64,000 nt of DNA from JASHPR01 sp963778075 (GCA_963778075.1 CAVZTJ010000006.1:1-64000), one strand, 5' to 3'. Shown: positions 1 through 8,659, counted from the stretch's first letter. Translations and numbers: made by a program. The notes: generated by a model from the sequence alone, not told the origin.

Positions 1-1
1 G

Positions 2-151
2 GTGCGCAAGCTGGCGGCGGACGCGATGACCCTGGCCGAGGGCGTGATGCGGCAGCGCTCGGGCCGGGCTGGCATCGGTGGTGCCGTCGGCAACGTCACC
101 GACATGCTGGTGCGGCGGGCGGCCGGCGCCCGCGAGGGGCGCGCTGCCTGA
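2..151 (+). CDS. C-terminal end of an unidentified protein (partial)
   Basis: The frame is open from the second base of the window to a TGA at 149-151 and gives 49 residues, rich in Ala, Arg and Gly, with a likely helical stretch (VRKLAADAMTLAEGVMRQR). Codon use fits the neighbouring genes, with G/C in most third positions. The rest of the gene lies outside the window and I recognise no family. It converges on the membrane protein gene at 212-2149. Confidence 0.4.
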   Translation: MRKLAADAMTLAEGVMRQRSGRAGIGGAVGNVTDMLVRRAAGAREGRAA

Positions 152-160
152 CCGGCCCGT

Positions 161-238
161 CCCGCGTGGTGCTCACCGCGCCGGCGTTGCCCGGCCGGCC
201 CCGCGTGGCGCTTACCGCGTCGGCGTTGCCCGGCCGGG
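161..238. repeat. 39-bp tandem duplication over the stop codon of the 212-2149 gene
   Basis: Two adjacent copies (161-199 and 200-238) match at 35 of 39 positions. On the minus strand the inner copy holds the TAA stop of the membrane glycosyltransferase-like gene (212-214). The outer copy holds a TGA at the equivalent place (173-175). The 3' end of the gene, stop included, has therefore been duplicated in tandem. Confidence 0.85.
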
Positions 239-2149
239 GGCAGTCCCGGGCGTTGCGTCCTCGGGAGCGCTGTCGTCTGGTGCCGTGCGCATAGTCGGCG
301 GCCGGGTATCGGCGGCCACGGGGCTGCCTGCCGCGGTCGCGGTGCCGTCCCCGGCGTTTGCGGTGCTGTCCGCCGTGTTCGCGGTGCCGTCCCCGGCGTT
401 CGCGGTGCTGTCCGCCGTGTTCACGGTGCCGTCCCCGGCGTTCGCGGTGCTGTCCGCCGTGTTCACGGTGCCGTCCCCAGCGTTCGCGTTGGCGTCCGTC
501 GGCCCGGACGCGGCCGCCGCGGGCTTCCGGCGGCTGGAGATCTTGGTGAGGATGACCGCGAGACCGAGCGCCCCGGCCGGGGGCAGGGTCATGATCGCGG
601 GCAGCTGGTAGCGCCAGGAGAATTCGGTGAAGTCAGAGAACACCAGGATCGCGGCCGCCGACAGGAAGAACAGGCAGCAGGCCAGGGCCAGCTGGTGGTC
701 GGCCGCGATGGCGGAGCGGCGCTTACGGCGGATCAGGCTGAGCGTGCCGATCAGCCCGAGGACGGTCGCGGCCAGATACAGCGGGCCCGGTGTGTAGCCG
801 CCGTCGAGCTGGTAGGCGTGCAGGAAGTCGGCCAGCGGCCGGATGACCGCAGCCTTGCCGCCGTAGGCCGGGTTGAGCGGCACGTAGACGTAGTCCGGCG
901 GCGGGTTCTGCACCTTTAGGCCCAGGATGATCACGTTCTGGGCGTTGGTCCGGACGTAGTTCTGGTAGCTGGGGTAGCTGGTCTGGAACTGCCAGCGTGA
1001 GATCGGCGTGTCCCCCGGGATGGTAACCCGGTTCACCGCGAACAGGCGCGCCGCGTCCGAGAAGGTCCCCTCCACCACGCGCAGCGGCTGCTGGACCATA
1101 ACGGCCTTGATGAAGGACGAGATGATCTTGGACTGGTCCATGCCCGCCGGCGCCACGTAGAGCTGCAGCGGCGACGACGCCTGGTGGTCGAGGCTGTCGG
1201 CGCCGAGCGCCTTCTGCTTGGCCGTCGGGCACAACGGGCGCTCGTAGGCCGGGATCCGCAGCGTCGCGCAGTCGGCCGCCTCGGCAGCGCGGCCGTAGAG
1301 CTGCGACGTGCCGGCCCGGGACAGCCAGAAGTGCCCGTTGAACGCGGCGGACAGGCTCATGTACAGCAGGATTGGCAAGACGAAGGCCACGCACATCAGC
1401 GCCACCGCGCGGACCTTGTGCCACCAGCCGCCGACCGCCACCGCCAGGTAGATCACCGCGGGCAGGATCAGGATCTCGGTCGCCTGGCCGATCGTGACCG
1501 ACAGCCCGAGCGCGATTCCGGCCGCTGCGATCGCCCGCCGGGTGGGCCGCGGCTGCCACAGCAGCACGACGAGCGCGACCACCATCAAGGCGTCGAACCA
1601 GACATCGGGCATGATGGTCTGCTCGTTCTGCAGCTCGTACGCGTCGAGCAGGACCGGCGCGGCGGCCAGCGCGGCCAGCCAGCGCGGCACCCCGCGGCGC
1701 CGCAGCACCGCGTAGATGGCCACACCCATGCCAAGGCCCACGAGGTGCTGTATGGCGGCGACCCACTGCAGGTTGCCGACCAGCAGGATCGCCTTGAGCA
1801 CGCCCTTGTAGCCGAGTGGATCCGTGCCGGGCCACGCGTTGTACAGGTACTTGAGCGTGTCGATGTACAGCAGCGCCGGACGGTAGGTGATCTGGGCGAG
1901 CACCCGCAGGACAAGCCCTGCCGCCAGCAGCACCGTGAACAGCCAGTTGCGCCGCGCCAGGGCCGGGAGCTGCCGGGCGTGGCCGCGCAGCCGGCCGGGG
2001 AGCGTGGCAGCTTCAGCCGACCCGCCTGTCGCCGGGCCTGAACCGGGGGAACCTGCCTGCCCGGCCGCTGTCTTAGGCATTCGCATCAAGGGCATCCGCT
2101 GCGTGGGGGCTAGCGCCCGGAGATAGGGATCCCGGGCGGGTCTCATCAT
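212..2149 (-). CDS. Polytopic membrane protein, glycosyltransferase (GT-C/GT39)-like
   Basis: A 645-residue protein with a cytosolic N-terminal tail of about 60 residues followed by many hydrophobic helices. The first begins near LFTVLLAAGLVLRVLAQ, and the following extracytoplasmic loop carries YIDTLKYLYNAW. An early acidic residue in the first outside loop is typical of GT-C enzymes that use polyprenyl-phosphate sugars, so sugar transfer at the membrane is an inference from architecture, not from a diagnostic motif. The last 100 residues are a low-complexity tail built from a 14-residue repeat (ANAGDGTVNTADST and variants). No clear ribosome site precedes the ATG-ATG start, and starts at internal Met 18-24 are possible. 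Confidence 0.65.
   Translation of the reverse strand: MMRPARDPYLRALAPTQRMPLMRMPKTAAGQAGSPGSGPATGGSAEAATLPGRLRGHARQLPALARRNWLFTVLLAAGLVLRVLAQITYRPALLYIDTLKYLYNAWPGTDPLGYKGVLKAILLVGNLQWVAAIQHLVGLGMGVAIYAVLRRRGVPRWLAALAAAPVLLDAYELQNEQTIMPDVWFDALMVVALVVLLWQPRPTRRAIAAAGIALGLSVTIGQATEILILPAVIYLAVAVGGWWHKVRAVALMCVAFVLPILLYMSLSAAFNGHFWLSRAGTSQLYGRAAEAADCATLRIPAYERPLCPTAKQKALGADSLDHQASSPLQLYVAPAGMDQSKIISSFIKAVMVQQPLRVVEGTFSDAARLFAVNRVTIPGDTPISRWQFQTSYPSYQNYVRTNAQNVIILGLKVQNPPPDYVYVPLNPAYGGKAAVIRPLADFLHAYQLDGGYTPGPLYLAATVLGLIGTLSLIRRKRRSAIAADHQLALACCLFFLSAAAILVFSDFTEFSWRYQLPAIMTLPPAGALGLAVILTKISSRRKPAAAASGPTDANANAGDGTVNTADSTANAGDGTVNTADSTANAGDGTANTADSTANAGDGTATAAGSPVAADTRPPTMRTAPDDSAPEDATPGTAPGRATPTR
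339..497. repeat. 42-bp in-frame tandem repeat (about 3.8 copies)
   Basis: Units at 339-380, 381-422 and 423-464 plus a partial unit to about 497 encode the 14-residue repeat in the tail of the membrane protein. The unit length is a multiple of three, so copy-number change would keep the frame. The copies are almost identical, which implies recent expansion. Confidence 0.9.
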
Positions 2150-2340
2150 GCTCGCTGGACCTGAAGACTCGCTAAGTGCCCTGCGGGCACACGAATCCGC
2201 GCTGGTGAGCTTACCGGAGTAGCTGCACGGGCCGCATGCAAGCCCAGCAGCGGGTCACTGTGGACTTCCGTCCCGTCACGGGTTGTGAGGCGCTTGGCTC
2301 ACGAACCGGCAATGTCGGCGGCCGGGCATAACCTCACGCC

Positions 2341-3063
2341 ATGCAGGCCCAGAGCGCCGCCTGGCAGCGGCTGCGCATCCAGGCCGGCGGCCAGGCGCCG
2401 CTGCTGAGCGCGCCGCCGCCGGACGCGGCCGGGGTGTGCGGGTCGTGCCGAACGCCGGTCCGCCCTGGCCGGACCCGCTGCTTCCGGTGTGACAAGTACC
2501 GGGAGTGCCTGCCCGGCCTGCTGCCCGACGTGGTCGCGCCGGTCGCCTACGCCGAAAAGGGCGGCCCCCACGCCACGAACCTGTGGCGGTACAAGTCGGA
2601 CGGCCCCGGCGCCGAGGCGGCGTGTGCCGCACTGCGTGCGCTGCTGCTGGTGTTCCTGCGTGATCACGGGCGCTGCGTCTGGCGGTGCGCCGGGGCCCCG
2701 GGACCCAGCCACGTCGCCGTCGTGCCGAGCTGCCGGGGCCGGGCCGGCACGCATCCGCTCGAGGCCATGGCCGCGCCGTACCTCAGCCTGCCCTGGGTGC
2801 GCTGGGTCCGCGGATCCGATGCGGACGGGCCGGCGCCGCTCGATCCCGATCCCCGGCGATTCCGCCCGGAACGGATAGCGGGCGCCTCGGTCCTGCTCCT
2901 CGACGACACGTGGACGTCGGGGGCCAGCGCCACGAGCGCGGCCGCGGCGCTCCAGCTGGCGGGCGCGCGGGCGGTAGCCGTCGTGGTGCTCGGCCGCCAC
3001 CTGGACGCCGCGATACCGGCCATGCCGTACCGCTCACAGCTCTGTGCCGTGCACGGACCTTGA
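2341..3063 (+). CDS. ComF-like phosphoribosyltransferase-domain protein
   Basis: A 240-residue protein with a zinc-ribbon-like N-terminus (CGSCRTPVRPGRTRCFRC, about residues 37-54) and a type I phosphoribosyltransferase fold. The PRPP-binding loop VLLLDDTWTSGAS lies near residues 182-195. This matches the ComF/amidophosphoribosyltransferase-like family, whose members are often annotated in DNA uptake or nucleotide metabolism; the substrate is unknown here. The ATG lies about 11 nt after a CATAAC box with no strong ribosome site. It is divergent from the membrane protein gene across 190 nt in which I see nothing else. Confidence 0.75.
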   Translation: MQAQSAAWQRLRIQAGGQAPLLSAPPPDAAGVCGSCRTPVRPGRTRCFRCDKYRECLPGLLPDVVAPVAYAEKGGPHATNLWRYKSDGPGAEAACAALRALLLVFLRDHGRCVWRCAGAPGPSHVAVVPSCRGRAGTHPLEAMAAPYLSLPWVRWVRGSDADGPAPLDPDPRRFRPERIAGASVLLLDDTWTSGASATSAAAALQLAGARAVAVVVLGRHLDAAIPAMPYRSQLCAVHGP

Positions 3064-3084
3064 GCACGCATGAGCCGCAGTCAA

Positions 3085-3090
3085 TAGGCT
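3085..3090 (+). promoter_or_regulatory. Probable -10 box of a leaderless nth transcript
   Basis: TAGGCT ends 6 nt before the GTG start of nth, and no ribosome binding site intervenes. That spacing places the transcription start at or next to the start codon. The same arrangement recurs before 40937 and 55777. Confidence 0.45.
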
Positions 3091-3096
3091 TGGAGC

Positions 3097-3807
3097 GTGG
3101 TGCACCAAGATCCCCCGTCACATACCGCGCTGGTCCGGCGGGCCCGCCGGATCTACCGTGAGCTCGCCGCGGTCTACCCGGACGCGCACACCGAGCTCAA
3201 CTTCACCACCCCGCTCGAGCTGCTGGTCGCGACCATCCTGTCCGCCCAGAGCACGGACAAGGGCGTCAACCTGGTCACGCCGGTCCTGTTCGCGCGCTAC
3301 CCCACGGCCGCCGATTACGCCGCCGCGGACCGCGACGAGATGGAAAAGATCATCAAGTCGACCGGCTTCTTCCGGGCGAAGACCACGAGCCTGACCGGCC
3401 TCGGCCAGGCGCTGTGCGACCGGTTCGGCGGTGAGGTGCCGCGGCGGCTGCGCGATCTCGTGACGCTGCCGGGTGTGGGCCGCAAGACCGCGAACGTGGT
3501 GCTCGGCAACGCGTTCGGAGTCCCGGGTATCACCGTCGACACCCATTTCGGCCGGCTGGCCCGGCGCCTGGGCTGGACCACGTCGACCGACCCGGACAAG
3601 GTCGAGCAGGAGGTCGGCGCGCTGTTCCCGCGCAAGGACTGGACCTACCTCTCGCACCTGCTGATCTGGCACGGCCGGCGGGTGTGCCACTCGCGCCGGC
3701 CCGCCTGCGGCGCCTGCGTGGTGGGCCACCTGTGCCCGTCGTTCGGCGAGGGGCCCACCGACCCTGAGGTCGCCCGCAAGCTGGTCAGGCCCGGGCCGTT
3801 CTCGTGA
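3097..3807 (+). CDS. nth: Endonuclease III (DNA glycosylase/AP lyase)
   Basis: Base-excision repair enzyme that removes oxidised pyrimidines and nicks the abasic site. At 236 residues it fits actinobacterial Nth. The helix-hairpin-helix and catalytic segment reads LPGVGRKTANVVLGNAFG then VDTHFGRLARRLGW, with the catalytic Lys in the hairpin and the Asp in VDTH. The C-terminal iron-sulphur loop has the exact C-X6-C-X2-C-X5-C spacing (CHSRRPACGACVVGHLC). A GTG start directly follows a TAGGCT box; the next codon is also GTG. The stop overlaps the GTG of the NUDIX gene, so the two are translationally coupled. In M. tuberculosis a thioredoxin-like gene sits between these two; it is absent here. 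Confidence 0.95.
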   Translation: MVHQDPPSHTALVRRARRIYRELAAVYPDAHTELNFTTPLELLVATILSAQSTDKGVNLVTPVLFARYPTAADYAAADRDEMEKIIKSTGFFRAKTTSLTGLGQALCDRFGGEVPRRLRDLVTLPGVGRKTANVVLGNAFGVPGITVDTHFGRLARRLGWTTSTDPDKVEQEVGALFPRKDWTYLSHLLIWHGRRVCHSRRPACGACVVGHLCPSFGEGPTDPEVARKLVRPGPFS

Positions 3808-4505
3808 CCGGGGCCGATCCGCTGGCCGCCGACGGCGACTGGTCCGGTGTGCCCGGGTGGCTGGTTGAGCTGGCGCGCTCGGCGGCCACCATGGAGATGC
3901 CGAAGGCGATGCGGCCGCCGCCGGGCGGCGGCCGCCCCTCTGCCGTGCTCATCCTGTTCGGCGACGGCCCGGACGGGCCCGACCTCCTGCTCGTGCAGAA
4001 GACCCCGTGGCTGCGCCGGCACGCCGGCCAGCCGGCGTTCCCGGGCGGTGCGATCGACGAAACCGACGCCGGGCCGGTCTCCGCGGCCCTGCGCGAGGCC
4101 GCGGAGGAGGCCGGGGTCGACCCCTCGGGCGTGCAGGTGCTCACCGTGCTGCCCGAGCTGTTCATCCCGCGCAGCGGGTTCTCGGTCATCCCGGTGCTCG
4201 CCTGGTGGCGGCGGCCAACCGCGGTGGCGCCGGGCGACACGATGGAGATCAGCGCGGTCGCCCGGGTCCCGCTCGGGGAGCTGGCCGATCCGGCCAACCG
4301 CCTGACCACGCGCCATCCATCATCCGGGCGCTCCGGCCCCGCGTTCCAGGTCGGCGACATGCTGGTCTGGGGCTTTACCGCGATGCTCCTCGACCGGCTG
4401 CTCGCGATCGGCGGCTGGGAGCGTCCCTGGGACGCGGCGACAATGCACGACCTGCCTCCGGAGATAGTCGAGGCAGCGGCCGGTGGCCCGGACCGGTCTC
4501 CCTAA
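3804..4505 (+). CDS. NUDIX hydrolase, CoA pyrophosphatase-like
   Basis: 233 residues. The Nudix box lies near residues 75-97: FPGGAIDETD leads into REAAEEAGV, matching the REUxEExGU signature; the first Glu of the consensus is Asp, as in many CoA pyrophosphatases. The likely reaction is hydrolysis of a nucleoside-diphosphate-linked substrate such as CoA. The GTG start overlaps the nth stop (GTGA). The 3' end carries a 33-bp tandem duplication that spans the stop codon. Confidence 0.85.
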   Translation: MTGADPLAADGDWSGVPGWLVELARSAATMEMPKAMRPPPGGGRPSAVLILFGDGPDGPDLLLVQKTPWLRRHAGQPAFPGGAIDETDAGPVSAALREAAEEAGVDPSGVQVLTVLPELFIPRSGFSVIPVLAWWRRPTAVAPGDTMEISAVARVPLGELADPANRLTTRHPSSGRSGPAFQVGDMLVWGFTAMLLDRLLAIGGWERPWDAATMHDLPPEIVEAAAGGPDRSP

Positions 4506-4543
4506 AGCCCGGCCGGTGGCCCGGACCGCGCTCCCCAAAGCCC
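4478..4543. repeat. 33-bp tandem duplication spanning the NUDIX stop codon
   Basis: Copies at 4478-4510 and 4511-4543 match at 30 of 33 positions. The first contains the TAA stop (4503-4505); the second has CAA at that place. The duplication extends into the spacer before marP. Confidence 0.85.
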
Positions 4544-4706
4544 GAATCCCAATTCGGTCGCTGGGGTGCGGGGAGCTCCTCGCAGGTTGGAACAGATGTC
4601 GGGGGATTAAGGGGGAATGCGGGGCGCGGAGCCCTCCGCAGGGGATTTCCCTGTGCGGTGCCCACCGCACGCCACGCACCCCGCTATGCGCTATACGGTT
4701 GGGCTC

Positions 4707-5909
4707 GTGCCGGGTGATTTGCTTGACCTGATTCTGATCGTGCTCGTGGTCGCCTTTGCCGTGGCCGGGTACCGACAGGGGTTCATCATCGGCGTGCTCA
4801 GCTTCGTCGGCTTCATCGGCGGCGGCGCGATCGGCGCCGTGTTCGGGCCGAAGATCGCCCGCGCGGTCACCTCCAACAGCGGCTGGGAGGCGGTGACGGC
4901 CATCATCGTGGTGTTCCTGGCCGCCATGATCGGCCAGCTGCTCGCGTCCGGCGTCGGCGTGGCCGTGCGTTCCCGGGTCACCTGGAGGCCGGCCACGCTC
5001 GTCGACTCCGCCGGCGGCGCCGTGGTGAGCGCGCTCGCGGTGCTGCTGATCGCGTGGCTGATCGGCTCCGCCGTCGCGTACGCGCCGTTCCCGGTCATCT
5101 CCCGGCAGGTGAATAACTCGGCGGTGCTGCGGGCCGTGGACCACCTGATGCCCTCCCAGGCCAGCCTGGTGTTCTCCGACTTCCGCCAGCTCCTGGAGAG
5201 TGGCCCGTACGCGCAGGTCTTCGGCGCGCTCGGCGCCGAGGGCGCGCTGGCGGTCGGGCCACCGAGCCCGGCGGTGCTGAACGACGCCGGGCTGCGCGAC
5301 GACGAACAGAGCATCGTGAAGGTCAAGGGCGTGGCGCCGAGCTGCTCGGAGCAGATCGAAGGATCGGGCTTCATCTACTCGCCCGACCACATCCTGACCA
5401 ACGCCCACGTGGTGGCCGGGGTCACCGAGGACCAGACCGTGTACACCGTGTCGGGCCAGGTGCTGCAGGCCCGCGTGGTGCTGTACGACCCGAAGGTGGA
5501 CATCGCCGTGCTCTACGTGCCGGGCCTGTCCGGTCTGGGCCTGCGGCCGCTGGACTGGGCGGCCCCGGCCAAGTTCGGCGCCAACGCCATCGTGGCCGGC
5601 TACCCGGAGGACGGCCCGTTCGACGCCGTGCCCGCGCGCATCGGCGGAAGCACGCAGGCCACCAGCCCGGACATCTACCAGACGGCCCAGGTGACTCGCC
5701 AGATCTACTCGGTGCGGGCGGACGTACGGCAGGGCAACTCGGGCGGCCCGCTGCTCAACCCGGGCAACGGCCACGTCTACGGCGTGGTCTTCGCCGCGGC
5801 GACCTCCGTGGACGACACCGGGTACGCGCTGACCGCGCAGCAGGTCTCGCACGACGCCGACGCCGGCTCCGGCGCGACCATACCGGTCAGCACCCAGGGA
5901 TGCGACTGA
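4707..5909 (+). CDS. marP: MarP-type membrane serine protease
   Basis: CvpA-like membrane domain (four hydrophobic helices, residues 1 to about 150) fused to a trypsin-like periplasmic protease. The catalytic triad is visible: His234 in LTNAHVVAG, Asp265 in KVDIAVL and Ser345 in RQGNSGGPLL. In mycobacteria MarP maintains pH homeostasis and cleaves cell-wall targets. The GTG at 4707 gives 400 residues, close to the 397 of M. tuberculosis MarP, and lies 9 nt after a TATACG box, suggesting a leaderless message; ATG 4686 is an alternative. The last codons and stop are repeated three times downstream. Confidence 0.92.
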   Translation: MPGDLLDLILIVLVVAFAVAGYRQGFIIGVLSFVGFIGGGAIGAVFGPKIARAVTSNSGWEAVTAIIVVFLAAMIGQLLASGVGVAVRSRVTWRPATLVDSAGGAVVSALAVLLIAWLIGSAVAYAPFPVISRQVNNSAVLRAVDHLMPSQASLVFSDFRQLLESGPYAQVFGALGAEGALAVGPPSPAVLNDAGLRDDEQSIVKVKGVAPSCSEQIEGSGFIYSPDHILTNAHVVAGVTEDQTVYTVSGQVLQARVVLYDPKVDIAVLYVPGLSGLGLRPLDWAAPAKFGANAIVAGYPEDGPFDAVPARIGGSTQATSPDIYQTAQVTRQIYSVRADVRQGNSGGPLLNPGNGHVYGVVFAAATSVDDTGYALTAQQVSHDADAGSGATIPVSTQGCD

Positions 5910-5961
5910 GCGAGACCCAGAGATGCGACTGAGCGAGACCCAGGGATGCGACTGAGCGAGC
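5893..5961. repeat. 23-bp tandem repeat (3 copies) carrying the marP stop
   Basis: Units 5893-5915, 5916-5938 and 5939-5961 share the core GATGCGACTGAGCGAG. The first includes the true end of marP (TGC GAC TGA) and the other two repeat it. The array fills the space up to the stop codon of the convergent DUF309 gene. Confidence 0.9.
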
Positions 5962-5962
5962 G

Positions 5963-6508
5963 TCAGCGAGCAGCCCGCAGGCTGACCCGCAGCGTGGCCG
6001 GCGAGGTGGCGGCGAGGCCGTTCCGCTCGATCCGGTCGGCAAGCTCAGCCGCATAGCGGGCGACCGCCGCCGCGCTGATGCCGTGCGGCGGCGACTGCGC
6101 GTACTCGGCCACCCGCTGCCCACCCCGGCGCAGCAGGACCACGGCGCCCGTGGCGTTGCCACGCTGTGCGTGCGTCAGGCCGACCGTGACCTGGGCGAGT
6201 CCCTTCCACAGCTCGCGTTCGTGCGCTGGCGCTGCCTTCCACGATGCCTCGAGAACCTCGTGGGCGCGGAACGCCCGGCCGGAGTCGATCAGCTCCTGGG
6301 CGAGATCGAGTGCCGCGTCCGGAGGCAGCGCCGGGCCGTCCGGCAGCGCCGGCTCGCCGGAGGCGTCGCGGCGCAGCGGCCGCCCGAGCTGGTCGCGGGG
6401 CCGTGCGTTGCGCGGCCTGCCTCTGGCGTCCCGGTCCCGCGTGCGTGTGGCAGCGCCGTTCTGGGCCGCCCGTTTCTGCCTCTCCCCGTCCGGCGGCGGT
6501 GTCCTCAT
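5963..6508 (-). CDS. DUF309-domain protein
   Basis: 181 residues: about 60 basic, disordered N-terminal residues, then a compact helical DUF309 domain. Its family motifs are visible: AHEVLEASWK, ELWKGLAQVTVGLTHAQRGN and GAVVLLRRGG. The biochemical role of DUF309 is not established. The start overlaps the stop of the upstream alpha/beta hydrolase gene (ATGA, 6505-6508), so they are coupled. It converges on marP. Confidence 0.85.
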   Translation of the reverse strand: MRTPPPDGERQKRAAQNGAATRTRDRDARGRPRNARPRDQLGRPLRRDASGEPALPDGPALPPDAALDLAQELIDSGRAFRAHEVLEASWKAAPAHERELWKGLAQVTVGLTHAQRGNATGAVVLLRRGGQRVAEYAQSPPHGISAAAVARYAAELADRIERNGLAATSPATLRVSLRAAR

Positions 6509-7428
6509 CGCTCGGGCTCCGGGTCAGCGAGCCACGCGCGCAGCTCGGCGTCGAAACGCTCGGGCTGTTCCTCGTGCGGGAAGTGCCCGGCGCCATCGAT
6601 GAGCCGCCACCGGTACGGTGCCTCGACGTGCCGGCCCGAGCCCCTGGCCGCGCTCGGAAGGACGCAGCTGTCCAGCGAGCCGTGCAGGTGAAGCGTTGGC
6701 GCCTGGATCGGCGCCCGCATGCTGCGCGCGTAGCGCAGCCCATCCGGCCGCAGCCGGGACCTGACGAACCAGCGGTGGTACTCGAGCGCTGAATGCGCAA
6801 CCGACGGTATGCACATCGCGGAGCGGTAGTTCCGCTCGGTATCGAAGTCCGGCCAGCCAGGTCCGGACCACGCGCCGAGCATCCGGCCGACCCGCAGTGC
6901 GTCGTCCTTCACCAGCTGCCGCTCGGGCAGCAGCGGGAGCTGGAACCTGAGCGCGTACCCGCTGCGCCTGCCCTGGCCGAGCGGGTCGGACAGCACAGCC
7001 GAGCGCAGCCGGAGCGGATGCGGGACCGAGACGACGGCGAGCCGCCTGACGACCTTCGGGAAATACGCGGCCACCGTCCAGGCGATGAGGCCGCCCCAGT
7101 CATGGCCGACTATGACGGCGTTCGCCTCGCCGAGCGACCGGACCAGGCCCGCCGCGTCGGACGCGGCGGTGACCAGGTCGTAGCCTCGCGGCGGCTTGTC
7201 GCTGCCGCCGTAGCCGCGCAGGTCAACCGCTACCGCGCGGAAGCCAGCGGCGGACAAAGATGACAGCTGCGTGCGCCATGTCCACCAGAACTCCGGAAAA
7301 CCGTGCAGCAGCAGCACCAGCGGCCCGTCCCCGCTCTCCGCGACGTGGAACCGGGTTCCGTTGGCACTGACCGATCTGTGCGACCAGGGACCTTCGATGA
7401 AGATCGGCGTGTCGCCACACGTGGTCAC
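6505..7428 (-). CDS. Alpha/beta hydrolase, epoxide-hydrolase-like
   Basis: About 307 residues. The oxyanion-hole segment HGFPEFWWTWRTQL and the nucleophile elbow GHDWGG (Asp nucleophile) are typical of epoxide hydrolases and haloalkane dehalogenases; the general-base His is in GAGHFPHEE near the C-terminus. M. tuberculosis has ephE directly after marP, which supports this assignment by gene order. I chose GTG 7428 because AGGGA lies 7 nt upstream and it clears the preceding gene; an ATG at 7485 would overlap that gene by 41 nt. Confidence 0.85.
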   Translation of the reverse strand: MTTCGDTPIFIEGPWSHRSVSANGTRFHVAESGDGPLVLLLHGFPEFWWTWRTQLSSLSAAGFRAVAVDLRGYGGSDKPPRGYDLVTAASDAAGLVRSLGEANAVIVGHDWGGLIAWTVAAYFPKVVRRLAVVSVPHPLRLRSAVLSDPLGQGRRSGYALRFQLPLLPERQLVKDDALRVGRMLGAWSGPGWPDFDTERNYRSAMCIPSVAHSALEYHRWFVRSRLRPDGLRYARSMRAPIQAPTLHLHGSLDSCVLPSAARGSGRHVEAPYRWRLIDGAGHFPHEEQPERFDAELRAWLADPEPER

Positions 7429-7444
7429 CTGGTCATCCCTGTGG

Positions 7445-7891
7445 TCATCGCGCCTTGGCCTCGACCTGAGCCGAGGACCCGTCATCGCGCTTGAGCATCG
7501 ACAGATCCTGCTGGACGGTCTTCCTGGTCTGGCGCAGCCCGCTGAGCCCCCGGAACTTCAGCGCTCCGATGAGGACGGCAATCCCGGCCAGCAGCACGCA
7601 GGTTCCCGCGACGATGAGGAATGCGGCCCACGGCCAGATGCCAAGGGCGACCAGGCCCCAGGCGAACGCGAAGCACAGCAGGATGAGAACGAGGCAGCCG
7701 ACGAACGCCGCCATGCCCAGCAGCGCCCCGCCGATGCCCACCCTTTTCACGTCCGCCTTGAGCTCAAGCTTGGCCAGGTCGAGCTCGCACTTGATCAGCT
7801 GTGAGACGTCGCTGACGGCCAGGGACACCAGGCTGCCAATAGACGGCTCGTGTGCCCCGTCTGTGTTTTGGTTCACTGCGGGTTCGGCCAT
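7445..7891 (-). CDS. Phage-holin-superfamily (DUF1469) membrane protein
   Basis: 148 residues from ATG 7891, which has an excellent ribosome site (AAGGGGAG, 6 nt upstream). An N-terminal amphipathic helix (about residues 20-60) is followed by two transmembrane helices (GMAAFVGCLVLILLCFAF and WPWAAFLIVAGTCVLLAGI). A charged C-terminal tail follows. This is the actinobacterial Phage_holin_3_6/DUF1469 family, which is chromosomal and usually not phage-derived; function is unknown. It lies 16 nt upstream of the hydrolase gene, probably the same operon. Confidence 0.8.
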   Translation of the reverse strand: MAEPAVNQNTDGAHEPSIGSLVSLAVSDVSQLIKCELDLAKLELKADVKRVGIGGALLGMAAFVGCLVLILLCFAFAWGLVALGIWPWAAFLIVAGTCVLLAGIAVLIGALKFRGLSGLRQTRKTVQQDLSMLKRDDGSSAQVEAKAR

Positions 7892-8120
7892 TAGTGCTCC
7901 CCTTCTAGGGCTGTCGCAACAAGTCTCGCTCATGCCCCATCGCGGCGTTCGCACCGCGTCCACTCTGGCGTGCCGCGGCGGTGCACATTCGGGGGCCCTT
8001 GAGGCAGGTATCGCTTATGAGGTATATCGGACGATAGTAGGGAAAGGCGCCCCAGAGGATGCCGTTGCGCGCGGACGTTCTCGTGACAGACCATCCCGCA
8101 CCGCGCGATGCGCTCAGACC

Positions 8121-8218
8121 GGGCACCGGTCCGGCCGTGCACCCGTCCGGCCTGGGTACCGGTCCGGCCTCGGCACCTGTCCGGGCCGGGCACCCGTCCG
8201 GGCCGTGCACCCGTCCGG
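8121..8218. repeat. Degenerate tandem array of about 17-bp units (6 copies)
   Basis: Six units of the type GKGCACCCGTCCGGSC follow each other directly. They read ...CACCGGTCCGGCC, GTGCACCCGTCCGGCC, TGGGTACCGGTCCGGCC and so on. It ends 9 nt before the palindromic element. Confidence 0.7.
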
Positions 8219-8226
8219 AGGCCATC

Positions 8227-8268
8227 GATGTAGCGGTGGGCTTGTTCTTTGCGGCCCATTGGTTCATC
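8227..8268. repeat. 42-nt palindromic element, copy 1
   Basis: Starts GATGTAGCGGTGGGCTTG and ends GCGGCCCATTGGTTCATC. The arms pair at 13 of 15 positions on the plus-strand RNA, two of them G-U. It matches a second copy at 16783-16824 at 32 of 42 positions and has exactly the same length. It is intergenic. Confidence 0.75.
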
Positions 8269-8589
8269 CATCGCTCTGCGGCCGCGCAGCCGCCCCGTGG
8301 GTACGTGCCCGCGCGCGCGAACGGCGCCCCATTCTGGGGCGCCGCCGCCTGTCGCGTCAAACCCGAGTTACCAAGCGTGCACCTTTTCTCTGCCGGGACA
8401 GGTCCATCAGAATCCTGCCCCGCCACGCCTCCCGCGGCTGGTCGCGCGTGGGTACACCGGGCTGGCCGTGACCGGACTCTTGTCCGTCTCTTCTTTCTAC
8501 GACGGATCGGCAGGCTTGTGAACCCCTGAACGTAATGGATTCGTGATGTCGATGGTTCTGCGTGTTCACATACCTGACCAGGCAAATTA

Positions 8590-8659
8590 GCGGATCGAGG
8601 CGCCGGCGGGCGGGGTGGGCGTCAGCGGATGGAGGCGCCAGCGGGCAGGGTTGGCGCTC
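8590..8659. repeat. 35-bp tandem duplication at the 3' end of the HAD gene
   Basis: Copies 8590-8624 and 8625-8659 match at 28 of 35 positions. Read on the minus strand each copy ends in codons for Ala-Ser-Ile-Arg followed by a stop: TGA (8622-8624) for the present gene and TAA (8587-8589) for the outer copy. The outer copy is probably the original gene end. Confidence 0.8.

Larger units (their letters stand above)
7892..8589. other. 700-nt intergenic region between two minus-strand genes
   Basis: No convincing gene. Frames open across it are biased by high GC and lack ribosome sites. It holds a degenerate array of about 17-bp units (8121-8218), a 42-nt palindromic element (8227-8268), and a run of AT-richer sequence around 8000-8045 (GAGGTATATCGGACGATAGTAG) that may contain the promoter of the holin-like gene or of an unannotated transcript. 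Confidence 0.5.

Noticed and set aside
7445..7891. Holin-like protein as evidence of a prophage
   Set aside because: The DUF1469/holin superfamily name is historical; the gene sits in a conserved chromosomal block and no phage structural, integrase or lysis genes are nearby.
7905..8585. 226-residue minus-strand frame in the intergenic gap
   Set aside because: It runs through the degenerate tandem array and palindrome, has no ribosome site, and lacks any recognisable segment.
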